Shown here: one piece after another, positions 33,252-42,225 of the stretch | Position numbering within the stretch: the stretch's first letter is position 1 | Layout of the letters: the number at the start of each line of letters is the position of its first letter | DNA from: UBA8752 sp036159995 | GTDB taxonomy: Bacteria > Bacteroidota > Bacteroidia > Flavobacteriales_D > Sanyastnellaceae | Direction: 5' to 3' | Assembly (NCBI GenBank): GCA_036159995.1 | Contig: JAYYEI010000060.1 | Coordinates: 124,001 to 188,000, forward strand | Length of the DNA stretch: 64,000 bases | Made by a program: the position numbers and the translations under genes | The notes under the pieces: model-generated | Told to the model about the DNA's origin: nothing | The model's input: the letters and a program-made list of their open reading frames with translations, nothing else | The model's database searches: none

Positions 33252-36131
33252 ATGGAGCAGGACGCCTATCTCGCCCTACAGGACGACCGGACCATCCGGG
33301 TCGAACGCGCCGCGGAAAACAACCTGCAGCACATCGACGTGGACATCCCCCGGGACCGGCTCGTCGTGGTGACCGGCGTGAGCGGATCGGGGAAATCCAG
33401 TTTGGCGTTCAACACCCTGCACGCCGAAGGCCAGCGCCGTTACCTCGAGACCTTCAGCGCCTACGCCCGCCAGTTCATGGGCGGACTCGAGCGGCCCAAG
33501 GTGGAGCGCATCACGGGGCTGAGTCCGGTCATCGCCATCGAGCAGAAGACCATCAGCCGCAATCCGAGGTCCACGGTCGGAACGGTCACCGAACTGCTCG
33601 ACTTCCTCCGCGTGCTCTTCGCTCGGGCCGCCACGGCGTATTCGAGTGCCACAGGGGAGCCCATGGTCCGCTTCACCGATGAAGGCATTCTGTCGCGCAT
33701 CGTCGAGGACTATGCCGGTGAGCGGCTCCTGCTCCTCGCGCCCCTCGTCCGGGGCCGGAAAGGGCATTACCGGGAGCTCTTCGAGACCATCCAGAAGCAA
33801 GGCTACCTCCGGGCCCGCGTGGACGGGGAAGTCGTGGAACTCGAGCCTGGATTCCGTGTGGACCGCTACAAGGTCCACGACATCGAGGCCGTGGTGGACC
33901 GCATCGTCGTGCCCGACCCGCCGGCACTGGACGAAGACGGCAAGCCGGCCAACGAGGAGGCGGCCCGGGTCATGCGTTCCCTGCGGACCGCTCTGGCCAT
34001 GGGCAAAGGCAGCATGATGGTGCTGCCAGTGGACGACGCGGTGCCCCGCCACTTTTCCCGGGCCCTCATGTGCCCGACCACCGGGATCAGTTACCCGGAA
34101 CCGGAGCCCAACCTCTTCTCGTTCAACTCCCCGTACGGCGCCTGTTCCACCTGCAATGGCCTGGGGCAGGTCGCGGAAGCGTCTCGGGAGCTGATCATTC
34201 CCGACGGGAGCAAAAACCTCCGACAGGGTGGTCTCGCTCCCCTGGGGGTCCTGAAGACCGGATGGACCCGGCAGGTCGTGGAGGTGATGCTCGAGTCAGC
34301 TGGCCATTCGGCCCGGACGCCGATGGAAGAGGTCGATGAGGCCACGATGTCCAGCATCCTGTACGGCGCGGACCAGCCCGTCGTCCTCCCCGGCAAAGCC
34401 GGAACCAAGGAGCGCCGCGTCCGGTTCGACGGGGTCATTGCGACCATCGAACGGGCCGCCAAGGATGGGTCCGGGGCTCCGCTGAAGCGGTGGGCCCAGA
34501 AATTCCTGCACAAACGCCCCTGCCCCTCCTGCGGGGGGTCCCGCCTCAAGCCCACCGCCCACCAGTTCAAGATTGCCGGGGCCACCCTGCCCGACGTGGT
34601 GGGGATGGACCTGAAGGACCTCATGGCCTGGGCGGGCAGTGCGCTCGACACCCTGGGAGAACGCGAGGCGGCCATCGCCAAGGAACCGCTTCAGGAAATC
34701 CACGCCCGACTGGGCTTCCTGCTCGACATGGGGCTCGACTACCTGACGCTCGACCGCCCTGCACGGTCCCTGAGCGGTGGAGAAGCCCAGCGCATCCGGC
34801 TGGCCACCCAGATCGGCTCCAAGCTCACCGGCGTCCTGTACATCCTCGACGAACCCAGCATCGGCCTGCACCAGCGGGACAACCAGCGCCTCATCGACAG
34901 CCTCAAGACCCTGCGTGACGTGGGCAACACGGTCATCGTGGTCGAGCACGACGAAGACATGATGCGGCAGGCCGACCACCTGATCGACATCGGTCCGGGC
35001 GCGGGAAAGCACGGAGGCCAGGTCGTGGCCGAAGGACCGCCCGCCTCCCACCTCGCCCAGGGCAGCGTCACAGCCGAGTTCCTCGACGGACGCCGGGGCA
35101 TCGCCATTCCCGGGAAGCGCCGGAAAGGCAACCGGAAAAAGCTCGGCTTGCTCGGTGCTACCGGTCACAACCTGAAGTCGGTGGACCTCCGGCTCCCTCT
35201 GGGCACCTTCATCTGCGTGACCGGGGTCAGCGGCAGCGGCAAGAGCACCCTGATTAACCAGACGCTCCACCCCGCGCTGCACAACCATTTCTACGAGGAG
35301 ACCAAGCGCCCCCTGCCCTTCAAAAAACTATCGGGCCTCCAGCACCTCGACAAGGTCATCGCCATCGACCAGAGTCCCATCGGGCGCACGCCCCGCTCCA
35401 ACCCCGCCACCTACACCGGTGTCTTCAGCGAAATCCGCTCCCTCTTCACCCAGCTGCCGGAGGCCAAAATTCGCGGGTACAAACCCGGACGGTTCTCCTT
35501 CAATGTGGTCGGAGGCCGCTGCGAGACCTGCAAGGGGGCGGGCTTGCGGACCATCGAGATGAACTTCCTGCCGGACGTGCACGTCCAGTGCGAAGACTGT
35601 GGGGGCAAGCGCTACAACCGGGAAACGGTGGAAATCCGCTACCGCGGCAAGTCCATCTCCGATGTGTTGGACATGACGATTGAGGAGGCGCTCGAGTTCT
35701 TCGACGCGCACCCCAAAATCAAACGGGTGTGCAGCACGTTGCGGGACGTCGGTCTCGGCTACCTCACCCTCGGCCAGCCCTCCACCACCCTCTCCGGCGG
35801 AGAAGCCCAGCGCGTCAAGCTGTCCACCGAGCTCGCGCGGAAGGACACCGGCAACACCTTCTACATCCTCGACGAGCCGACCACCGGGCTTCATTTCCAA
35901 GATGTCGAGATGCTCCTTAACGTACTCCATCGCCTTGTTGATCAAGGAAATACGGTCCTTGTGATCGAGCATCAGTTGGACGTGGCCTGCAATGCCGACC
36001 ACATCGTTGACATCGGTCCGGAAGGCGGCCATGGAGGCGGCACCATCGTCGCTCAGGGCACGCCGGAAGAGGTGGCCAACAGCGACGGAGCCACGGCACC
36101 GTTCCTCCGCCAGATGTTGGAACGCCCGTGA
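33252..36131 (+). CDS. uvrA: Excinuclease ABC subunit UvrA (959 aa)
   Basis: DNA-damage sensor of nucleotide excision repair; loads UvrB. Two ABC ATPase modules: Walker A GVSGSGKSSLAFNT and GVSGSGKSTLINQT, signatures LSGGEAQRIRLA and LSGGEAQRVKLS, and the C-terminal zinc finger CETCKGAG ... CEDCGGKRYN. In the first zinc module the segment reads CPTTG where E. coli has CPxCG, so one Cys is replaced by Thr while the partner pair CSTC is kept; I believe this is common in Bacteroidota UvrA. ATG 33252 is preferred to a TTG 12 bp upstream. A good promoter for the next gene lies across its 3' end. Confidence 0.96.
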   Translation: MEQDAYLALQDDRTIRVERAAENNLQHIDVDIPRDRLVVVTGVSGSGKSSLAFNTLHAEGQRRYLETFSAYARQFMGGLERPKVERITGLSPVIAIEQKTISRNPRSTVGTVTELLDFLRVLFARAATAYSSATGEPMVRFTDEGILSRIVEDYAGERLLLLAPLVRGRKGHYRELFETIQKQGYLRARVDGEVVELEPGFRVDRYKVHDIEAVVDRIVVPDPPALDEDGKPANEEAARVMRSLRTALAMGKGSMMVLPVDDAVPRHFSRALMCPTTGISYPEPEPNLFSFNSPYGACSTCNGLGQVAEASRELIIPDGSKNLRQGGLAPLGVLKTGWTRQVVEVMLESAGHSARTPMEEVDEATMSSILYGADQPVVLPGKAGTKERRVRFDGVIATIERAAKDGSGAPLKRWAQKFLHKRPCPSCGGSRLKPTAHQFKIAGATLPDVVGMDLKDLMAWAGSALDTLGEREAAIAKEPLQEIHARLGFLLDMGLDYLTLDRPARSLSGGEAQRIRLATQIGSKLTGVLYILDEPSIGLHQRDNQRLIDSLKTLRDVGNTVIVVEHDEDMMRQADHLIDIGPGAGKHGGQVVAEGPPASHLAQGSVTAEFLDGRRGIAIPGKRRKGNRKKLGLLGATGHNLKSVDLRLPLGTFICVTGVSGSGKSTLINQTLHPALHNHFYEETKRPLPFKKLSGLQHLDKVIAIDQSPIGRTPRSNPATYTGVFSEIRSLFTQLPEAKIRGYKPGRFSFNVVGGRCETCKGAGLRTIEMNFLPDVHVQCEDCGGKRYNRETVEIRYRGKSISDVLDMTIEEALEFFDAHPKIKRVCSTLRDVGLGYLTLGQPSTTLSGGEAQRVKLSTELARKDTGNTFYILDEPTTGLHFQDVEMLLNVLHRLVDQGNTVLVIEHQLDVACNADHIVDIGPEGGHGGGTIVAQGTPEEVANSDGATAPFLRQMLERP

Positions 36132-36144
36132 ACGCTACCTTTTG
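36116..36144 (+). promoter_or_regulatory. Promoter candidate TTG-N17-TACCTTTTG for the LOG-family gene
   Basis: TTG at 36116-36118, 17 bases, then TACCTTTTG at 36136-36144, close to the Bacteroidetes/Flavobacterium consensus TTG-N17-23-TANNTTTG. The -33 element is inside the end of uvrA. Transcription would begin about 10-15 bases before the ATG at 36162, giving a short AT-rich leader. Confidence 0.6.
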
Positions 36145-36161
36145 TGCCGTATATTATATCT

Positions 36162-36857
36162 ATGGCACAGAAACCGATTATTGACCCGAGGAGCTGGAAC
36201 GACATCAAAGCCCACGACAGCTGGTCCATCTTCAAGATCATGTCCGAGTTCGTGGAAGGCTTCGAGAGCCTGCAGCGTGTCGGACCCTGCATCAGCATTT
36301 TCGGTTCAGCCCGGAAGGCGCCCGATGACCCGGATTACGTGCTGGCCACGGAAATCGGCAGCAAGCTCGTCCGAAGTGGATATGGCGTCATCACCGGAGG
36401 GGGACCTGGCATCATGGAAGCGGGAAACAAGGGCGCCCACGAGGAAGGAGGCGTGTCGGTGGGCCTGAACATGAACCTGCCCCACGAGCAGCACCACAAC
36501 CCGTACATCAGCCCGGAGACGAGCCTCGAATTCGACTACTTCTTCGTGCGAAAGGTGATGTTCATGAAGTACTCGCAGGGCTACATCGTGCTGCCCGGCG
36601 GCTTCGGCACCCTAGACGAGCTCTTCGAAGCCATCACCCTCATCCAGACGTCAAAGTCCAAGCGATTCCCGATTGTGCTGGTCCGTTCGGCCTTCTGGAA
36701 TGGCTTGATGGACTGGATCAAATCTGTCCTCCTCGAGCAGAACGCCACCATCAGCGCCAAGGACCTCGACCTGATCCATGTGGTGGACACCGCCGACGAG
36801 GCCGTGGCCATCATGGACGACTTCTACTCGAACTACCTGCTGAAGCCCAACTTCTGA
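36162..36857 (+). CDS. LOG-family protein (TIGR00730 type, 231 aa)
   Basis: Rossmann-fold protein of the group once labelled lysine decarboxylase-like. Signatures: CISIFGSARKAPDDPDY, GGGPGIMEAGNKGA, and PGGFGTLDELFE, the PGGxGTxxE motif of cytokinin-activating phosphoribohydrolases (LOG) and nucleotide 5'-monophosphate nucleosidases. Likely splits a nucleoside monophosphate into base and ribose 5-phosphate; the true substrate is not visible. ATG 36162 is preferred over GTG 36144, because the GTG lies in the promoter box. Confidence 0.88.
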   Translation: MAQKPIIDPRSWNDIKAHDSWSIFKIMSEFVEGFESLQRVGPCISIFGSARKAPDDPDYVLATEIGSKLVRSGYGVITGGGPGIMEAGNKGAHEEGGVSVGLNMNLPHEQHHNPYISPETSLEFDYFFVRKVMFMKYSQGYIVLPGGFGTLDELFEAITLIQTSKSKRFPIVLVRSAFWNGLMDWIKSVLLEQNATISAKDLDLIHVVDTADEAVAIMDDFYSNYLLKPNF

Positions 36858-36891
36858 GCAACGTCGATTCCGCCGCCTGAGTTCGGAGAGC

Positions 36892-37275
36892 ATGAAGCCG
36901 CTGCACCTTCTTCCCCTCGTCCTGCTCCTTGCCAGTTGCGAGGGGAGAACGAGCATGACCCACACCTTTTGGAATGGGACGTCCGATACGCTCCGGTTGA
37001 CAGCACGCTTTGATGCCCTGCCTTGGAATGACTCGATTGCCGTCACCCTGCCGCCTGAAGGCGGCATGACCTTGTACACCTATGACATGCGAGGCAAGTG
37101 CTCGGATTGCGCGGAATTCGGCTACCCGACCCGTTGGGTCGACACCCTCGAGCTCGACAGCCGGAATTGGGCCCAGTATCCTGGTCCCGCGGCATGGTAT
37201 ACGGAAGTCAGCGAGGGGCGGACGTGGATAGAATTCAATCACATCCTGCACATCGGCATTGGAATGGTGGAGTGA
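36892..37275 (+). CDS. Small lipoprotein of unknown function (127 aa)
   Basis: Lipobox LLLASC places the lipid-modified Cys at residue 16. The remainder is a small beta-rich domain with a CSDC pair (KCSDCAEFGYPTRW) and aromatic-rich strands. I do not recognise the family. It lies between the LOG gene and a T9SS substrate; a short GC hairpin follows its stop. Confidence 0.7.
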   Translation: MKPLHLLPLVLLLASCEGRTSMTHTFWNGTSDTLRLTARFDALPWNDSIAVTLPPEGGMTLYTYDMRGKCSDCAEFGYPTRWVDTLELDSRNWAQYPGPAAWYTEVSEGRTWIEFNHILHIGIGMVE

Positions 37276-37295
37276 GCCCTGCACCTTCGCAGGGC
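37276..37295 (+). terminator. GC hairpin after the small lipoprotein gene (attenuator or weak terminator)
   Basis: Perfect 7-bp stem GCCCTGC / GCAGGGC with loop ACCTTC, starting at the base after the TGA. Only AAATC follows, with no T-run, so full termination is unlikely; it may protect or tune the transcript ahead of the T9SS gene. Confidence 0.4.
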
Positions 37296-37306
37296 AAATC
37301 AACCCC

Positions 37307-38290
37307 ATGAAACACGCGCTTCTTCTGGTCCTGCTTTCGCCTGTGACCCTGTTCTCCCAGCTGCCGTTCGACCTCACAGTCCTCGATCAGCCCTACACCC
37401 CCCTGCTGGAATCCACAGTCTTGGAAACCAGTCAATATGACTACTCAGATGGGTGGGATGACCCGGAGTTTTCCGTGCCGCTCGGGTTCGATTTCAATTA
37501 CAGCGGCTATGTCATCGACGCCCTCGATCAGGTGGGCGTCGGGGCCCTGATGATGGGGACGACCATTGACGACAAGAGCGGCCTTCCCTTGCTTCACGGC
37601 TTCATCCCCACCAACTTCGATTTGGCTGACAACGGAATGGCAGGCGGTTCGCCTTCCCTCATCCGGTGGCAGACGTCAGGGGCACCCGGGGAACAGGTCT
37701 TCACCATGGAATGGGCTGATGCCGGACTCTATGAGGAGGTGTTTGCTGACTCTGCCGTCAAGGAACTCAGCTCGATTGACCTGCAGTTGAGGCTGTACGA
37801 AGCGGATGGGGTCATTGAATTCCACTTCGGCCCCTCTTCCATCCTCACGCCCCTTGAAGAACCTGCCATCAGCGGCTTGCTGCTCGAGTTTGACCCCTTC
37901 AGCTACAGCGGAACGGTGTTTGCCTTGGACGGCAATCCCACAGATCCCACGCTCGAGCCCCTCGGGGACATCTACGAGTGGTACTATGGTCCCTATCTCC
38001 TCTCTCACCCGGCGGATGGCACCGTCTATCGCTTCGGCCCCACCGGCACGACCCTTGACCTCGTCGAGGTCCAGGCCACCGAGTTGCAAGCATGGCCCAA
38101 CCCCACGGCAGGTGAGGTCAATCTGGCCTTTGATGGCGGACACGTGTGGACCGTCCTGGACGCTGCGGGTCGCGTTGTGATGAGCGGTGAAGGGCAGGAT
38201 GGCCAGCGCCTCGACCTCTCTGGACTCGACGCCGGTGCTTACACCGTTCGGCTCGACAACGGCGCCGCCCAGCGCTTGGTGAAGCTCTGA
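37307..38290 (+). CDS. Secreted protein with T9SS type A sorting domain (327 aa)
   Basis: Signal peptide (residues ~3-17, ALLLVLLSPVTLFSQ). The middle ~230 residues form a beta-rich domain I cannot assign; it is rich in Asp, Ser and aromatic residues. The last ~75 residues match the type A sorting domain: LQAWPNPTAGEVNLAF, WTVLDAAGRVVMSG, and LSGLDAGAYTVRLDNG ending AQRLVKL. Expected to be exported by T9SS and attached to the surface or released. The start at ATG 37307 gives the signal peptide; upstream sequence in frame crosses the hairpin. A strong terminator follows. Confidence 0.88.
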   Translation: MKHALLLVLLSPVTLFSQLPFDLTVLDQPYTPLLESTVLETSQYDYSDGWDDPEFSVPLGFDFNYSGYVIDALDQVGVGALMMGTTIDDKSGLPLLHGFIPTNFDLADNGMAGGSPSLIRWQTSGAPGEQVFTMEWADAGLYEEVFADSAVKELSSIDLQLRLYEADGVIEFHFGPSSILTPLEEPAISGLLLEFDPFSYSGTVFALDGNPTDPTLEPLGDIYEWYYGPYLLSHPADGTVYRFGPTGTTLDLVEVQATELQAWPNPTAGEVNLAFDGGHVWTVLDAAGRVVMSGEGQDGQRLDLSGLDAGAYTVRLDNGAAQRLVKL

Positions 38291-38310
38291 CGGGCTGACA
38301 GCCTGACACG

Positions 38311-38349
38311 AAAAATCCGGTGACCTCCTGTCAGGTCGTCGGATTTTTT
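38311..38349 (+). terminator. Intrinsic terminator after the T9SS type A gene
   Basis: AAAAATCCGGTGACCT pairs with AGGTCGTCGGATTTTT over 16 positions (two G-U), with a 6-nt loop and a following T-run. The A-run also allows termination on the other strand. Confidence 0.85.
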
Positions 38350-38406
38350 GCTTTGGCACCGCCCGGCACGGGATTTGACCTTGGCTCTGCACGACATTGA
38401 TTCATC

Positions 38407-40359
38407 ATGCAACAAGGCCAGATCAACGTACAGACGGAAAACATCTTTCCGATCATCAAAAAGTTCCTCTACAGCGACCACGAGATCTTCCTGCGAGAGC
38501 TCGTGTCCAACGCCGTGGACGCCACCCAGAAGCGCAAGGCCCTGATTCGGGTCGGAGAGATTGAGGGCAACGCCGATGGCGCGCAGGTCCACATCCTGCT
38601 CGACGCCGACGCCAAGACCCTGACCATCCGGGATGCCGGCATCGGCATGACCGAAGAAGAGGTCGACAAGTACATCAACCAAATCGCCTTCTCCGGCGCC
38701 ACGGAGTTCGTGGAGCAGTTCCAGGAGAAGTACGCCGACAAGGCGGACGCCAAGGAAGCCATCATCGGTCACTTCGGACTCGGCTTCTACAGCGCCTTCA
38801 TGGTCGCCGACCGCGTGGACATCTACTCCTGGAGCCAGCGCAAGGACGCCGTGCCCGTGAAGTGGACCTGCGATGGCTCCCCGAACTTCGAGATGGGCGC
38901 CATCTCCGAAGACGACTTCAAGGCCCTCGGCCGCTCTGAGGACCAGCTCCACGGCACCGACATCGTGCTCCACCTCGGAGAGGATGGAACCGAATTCGGT
39001 GAGGACGCTCGCATCTCCGGCATTCTCGAGAAGTACTGCAAGTTCATGCCGGTCCCGGTCGTCTTCGGCACCAAGACCGAGTACATCGACGACCCGGAGG
39101 GCGCCAAAGACGAGGAAGGCAACGTCAAGCGTGTGCCCGTCGAGGAGCCCCGCATTGTCAACGACACCGACGCCATCTGGCTCAAGTCCCCGGCCGATCT
39201 CGAGGACCAGGATTACCTCGACTTCTACCGGACGCTCTACCCGATGAACTTCGAGGAGCCGCTGTTCCAGATTCACCTCAACGTGGACTTCCCCTTCAAC
39301 CTGACGGGCATCCTGTACTTCCCGAAGTTGAAGAAGGAGATGGACCTGCAACGCAACAAGATTCACCTCTACAGCAACCAGGTGTTCATCACCGACAACG
39401 TCGAGAACATCGTGCCGGACTTCCTGACGCTGCTGCACGGCGTGATCGACTCCCCGGACATTCCGCTCAACGTCTCCCGCTCCTACCTGCAGGAGGACGC
39501 CAACGTGAAGAAAATCACCGCCCACATCTCCAAGAAAGTCAGCGACAAGCTTGCCAAGATGTTCAAGGACGACCGGGCCGACTTCGAGACCAAGTGGCAG
39601 GACATCCAGGTCTTCACCGAGTACGGGATGCTGATGGACGAGAAGTTCTTCGAGCGCGCCGGCAAGTTTGCCCTGTACAAGGACACCGAGGGTACCCACC
39701 GCACCATGGAGGAGCTCCTCGAAGCGGTCAAGGAGACCCACACCGACAAGGACGGCAACGTGGTCATGCTCTACACGCCCGATCCAGAGGGCCAGCACGG
39801 CTATGTGTCCGCCGCCCGTGAGGCCAGCTACACGGTGCTGCACCTGGAGAGCCCGTTGACCTCCCACCTCATCCAGAAGCTGGAGATGGGCAGTGGCGAG
39901 ACCAAGGTCCAGTTCCGCCGCGTCGACGCCGACATCGTGGACCGTCTCATTCCGAAGGACGACGCGCCGGAGAGCGCGCTGACCGAGGAGCAGCAAACCT
40001 CACTGAAAGAGGAGTTCGAGGGCTTCGTGCCGGACAAGATGATCTACAAGGTGGCCTTTGCCCCCATGTCCCCCACGGCACCCCCAGTCACCATCACGCA
40101 GAGCGAGTTCATGCGCCGGATGAAGGAACAGCAACGCGTGGGCGGAGGCGGCATGGCCATGTTCGGCGACATGCCCGACACGTATGACCTCATCTTTAAT
40201 GCCAACCACCCGTTGGTGACCTCCCTCGCCGAAGCCAGTGCGGAAGACCGCGAGCCCAAGGTGCGCCGGGCCATCGCCCTGGCCCGTCTCTCCCAGGGAC
40301 TTCTGACGGGCGAAGAACTGACTACCTTCATCGCGGAAGGGTATGACGCCCTCTCCTAA
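38407..40359 (+). CDS. htpG: Molecular chaperone HtpG (Hsp90 family, 650 aa)
   Basis: ATP-dependent cytosolic Hsp90. N-terminal GHKL ATPase motifs: FLRELVSNAVDA, IRDAGIGMTEEE, IGHFGLGFYSAFMVAD; middle domain with LNVSRSYLQEDANVKKI, which contains the conserved catalytic-loop Arg; C-terminal dimerisation region with an internal VGGGGMAMFG linker. Length is close to the family norm. It stands as a single gene after a terminator, with lemA starting 16 bp later on the same strand. I find no CIRCE-like or sigma32-like element in the 57 bp before the ATG. Confidence 0.96.
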   Translation: MQQGQINVQTENIFPIIKKFLYSDHEIFLRELVSNAVDATQKRKALIRVGEIEGNADGAQVHILLDADAKTLTIRDAGIGMTEEEVDKYINQIAFSGATEFVEQFQEKYADKADAKEAIIGHFGLGFYSAFMVADRVDIYSWSQRKDAVPVKWTCDGSPNFEMGAISEDDFKALGRSEDQLHGTDIVLHLGEDGTEFGEDARISGILEKYCKFMPVPVVFGTKTEYIDDPEGAKDEEGNVKRVPVEEPRIVNDTDAIWLKSPADLEDQDYLDFYRTLYPMNFEEPLFQIHLNVDFPFNLTGILYFPKLKKEMDLQRNKIHLYSNQVFITDNVENIVPDFLTLLHGVIDSPDIPLNVSRSYLQEDANVKKITAHISKKVSDKLAKMFKDDRADFETKWQDIQVFTEYGMLMDEKFFERAGKFALYKDTEGTHRTMEELLEAVKETHTDKDGNVVMLYTPDPEGQHGYVSAAREASYTVLHLESPLTSHLIQKLEMGSGETKVQFRRVDADIVDRLIPKDDAPESALTEEQQTSLKEEFEGFVPDKMIYKVAFAPMSPTAPPVTITQSEFMRRMKEQQRVGGGGMAMFGDMPDTYDLIFNANHPLVTSLAEASAEDREPKVRRAIALARLSQGLLTGEELTTFIAEGYDALS

Positions 40360-40375
40360 ACTCTTGATTCACAAT

Positions 40376-40963
40376 ATGAAAAACCTCATCTGGATCGTTC
40401 CCCTTGCGCTGATCGCCATCGTCGGCTACAGCGCCATGGGCAGCTACAACGGCTTTGTCTCCCTCGACGAGGATGTCGATGGACAATGGGCCAACGTCGA
40501 AACGCAATACCAGCGTCGCTTCGACCTGATTCCCAACCTCGTCGCGACCGTCAAGGGCGTGGCCGAATTCGAGCAGGAGACGCTGACTGCCGTGACCGAG
40601 GCCCGGGCCTCCGCCTTCAACGCCATGCAGGCCGTGGGCGAAGGAACCGGCAGCATCGCCGACTTCCAGCAGAGCAACCTGGTGCTCGGACGGGCCATGA
40701 ACGGCCTGCTCGGGTACTCCGAGCGGTACCCCGAGCTCAAGGCCAACCAGAACTTCTCCGACCTGCAGGCCCAGCTCGAAGGCACGGAGAACCGCATCGC
40801 CGTGGCGCGCAAGGATTTCAACGCCTCCGTCAAAGCGTACAACGGCAAGGTGCGCCGCTTCCCGGGCTCACTCTGGGCCGGCATGTTCGGCTTCGAGCAG
40901 CGGGATTACTTCGAATCCGTGGCCGGTTCCGAGGCCGCCCCGGCCGTCGACTTCGGGTCCTGA
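40376..40963 (+). CDS. lemA: LemA family protein (195 aa)
   Basis: Membrane protein with one N-terminal segment (residues ~3-19, LIWIVPLALIAIVGYSA) and a long helical domain. Family signatures: YNGFVSLDEDVDGQWANVETQYQRR, IPNLVATVKGVAEFE and QAQLEGTENRIAVARKDFN. In many bacteria LemA sits beside TPM-domain proteins, as here; its function is not well defined. ATG 40376 is chosen because it starts the membrane segment, and the upstream start overlaps htpG. The stop overlaps the next ATG (TGATG). Confidence 0.93.
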   Translation: MKNLIWIVPLALIAIVGYSAMGSYNGFVSLDEDVDGQWANVETQYQRRFDLIPNLVATVKGVAEFEQETLTAVTEARASAFNAMQAVGEGTGSIADFQQSNLVLGRAMNGLLGYSERYPELKANQNFSDLQAQLEGTENRIAVARKDFNASVKAYNGKVRRFPGSLWAGMFGFEQRDYFESVAGSEAAPAVDFGS

Positions 40964-41400
40964 TGTCGGCACGGGACTTCTTCAGCGATGCCGACCGGCA
41001 GGCCATTCGGGCCGCCATTGCCGATGCCGAAAACACCACGAGCGGCGAGATTCGGCTCCATGTGGAATCCCGGTGCAAGGCCGACGTGCTCGACCGCGCC
41101 GCCGGCGTCTTTGAAGTGCTCGGGATGCACAAGACCGCACTCCGCAATGGCGTCCTGTTCTACCTCGCCACCGAGGACCGTCAATTCGCCATCCTTGGCG
41201 ATGGGGGCATCAATGCGGTGGTGCCGAATGACTTCTGGGACGGAGTCCGGGACACGGTGATCCAAGGACTGGCTGCGGGGAACGCCGTCGAGGGTCTCGC
41301 TGCGGGCATCCGCCTGGCCGGAGACCAATTGGCTGCGCATTTCCCCGTGGCGGCGGACGACGTCAACGAATTGTCGGACGACATCAGCTTCGGGTCATGA
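40963..41400 (+). CDS. TPM-domain protein without signal peptide (145 aa)
   Basis: One TPM domain (Pfam TPM phosphatase type): FFSDADRQAIRAAIADAENTT, GEIRLHVE, NGVLFYLATEDRQFAILGDGGIN and a C-terminal helix (GLAAGIRLAGDQLAAHFP). It lacks a signal peptide and a membrane helix, unlike the next gene, so it is probably cytosolic or bound at the inner face of the membrane by LemA. Its ATG overlaps the lemA stop, and its stop overlaps the next ATG (ATGA), suggesting equal production of the three proteins. Confidence 0.85.
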   Translation: MSARDFFSDADRQAIRAAIADAENTTSGEIRLHVESRCKADVLDRAAGVFEVLGMHKTALRNGVLFYLATEDRQFAILGDGGINAVVPNDFWDGVRDTVIQGLAAGNAVEGLAAGIRLAGDQLAAHFPVAADDVNELSDDISFGS

Positions 41401-42209
41401 GGCTGGCACATTCCCTCCTTCTGGCGGTTGCCCTCCTGTGGGGTGGAACCGCGATGGCCCAGGCCGACCTCGACTGCCTGCCCGCCTCCGGAACGCCGGG
41501 CACCTTCGTGTATGACTACGCGGACATCCTCGGCGCCGAAGATGAGTTTGACATCAACGCGACCATTCGGGCACTCAACGACACCACGCCCAACAGCATC
41601 GTGGTCGTCACCCACCCTGACTTTTGCGGGGAGTCCCCCTTCGATTTCGCGACCGGCGTCGGGCGCAAATGGGGCGTCGGCGATGCCGAATTCGACAATG
41701 GCATTGTGATCGCGGTCTCCCCGAAGACCGGGGACCGGAAAGGACAAGTCTTCATCGCTGTGGGCTACGGGCTGGAGGGTGCCATCCCCGATGTGACCGC
41801 CAACCGGATCATCGACCACGAGATGATCCCCGAGTTCAAGCTGGGTGGAACTGAGTCCTACGCGTGGGGCATCGGCAACGCCGTCGCCGTGCTGGGACCG
41901 TTGGCCAGCGGTGAAGTCCAAGGGTATGAGCCGGGCGCCCCACTGGGTGCTGGAACCATGATCGTGGCCCTGTTCTTCTTCTTCTTCATTTTCATGGTGC
42001 CCATCATCATCGTGGCGGGCATCGTCCGCCGCTATGGCAAGAACAACGACTTGGGCTCCCTGGTCGCCTTTATGCTGCTTGCCAACCAATCGGCCAAACG
42101 CAGCAAGGGCTCCTTCAGCAACTTCAGCAGTGGAAGCGGGGGATTCAGCGGCAGCGGGGGATTCGGAGGTGGAGGCTTCGGAGGCGGTGGCGCCGGAGGA
42201 AGCTGGTGA
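41397..42209 (+). CDS. TPM-domain membrane protein with Gly/Ser-rich tail (YgcG-like, 270 aa)
   Basis: Signal peptide (residues ~4-22, ending TAMAQA), a periplasmic TPM domain (VYDYADILGAEDEFDINATI, SIVVVTHPDF, DNGIVIAVSPK, VFIAVGYGLEGAIPD), one membrane helix (~185-206, IVALFFFFFIFMVPIIIVAG) and a C-terminal Ser/Gly repeat tail (GGFGGGGFGGGGAGGSW). This layout matches YgcG-type proteins. The pair of TPM proteins, one outside and one inside the membrane, with LemA between them, points to a trans-membrane complex; this is inference. Confidence 0.88.
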   Translation: MRLAHSLLLAVALLWGGTAMAQADLDCLPASGTPGTFVYDYADILGAEDEFDINATIRALNDTTPNSIVVVTHPDFCGESPFDFATGVGRKWGVGDAEFDNGIVIAVSPKTGDRKGQVFIAVGYGLEGAIPDVTANRIIDHEMIPEFKLGGTESYAWGIGNAVAVLGPLASGEVQGYEPGAPLGAGTMIVALFFFFFIFMVPIIIVAGIVRRYGKNNDLGSLVAFMLLANQSAKRSKGSFSNFSSGSGGFSGSGGFGGGGFGGGGAGGSW

Positions 42210-42225
42210 TCCAGATAAGCAGACC

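Noticed and set aside
38239..39996. A 585-codon minus-strand frame opposite htpG
   Set aside because: The plus strand encodes a full Hsp90; the minus-strand product is low-complexity Val/Leu/Glu sequence.
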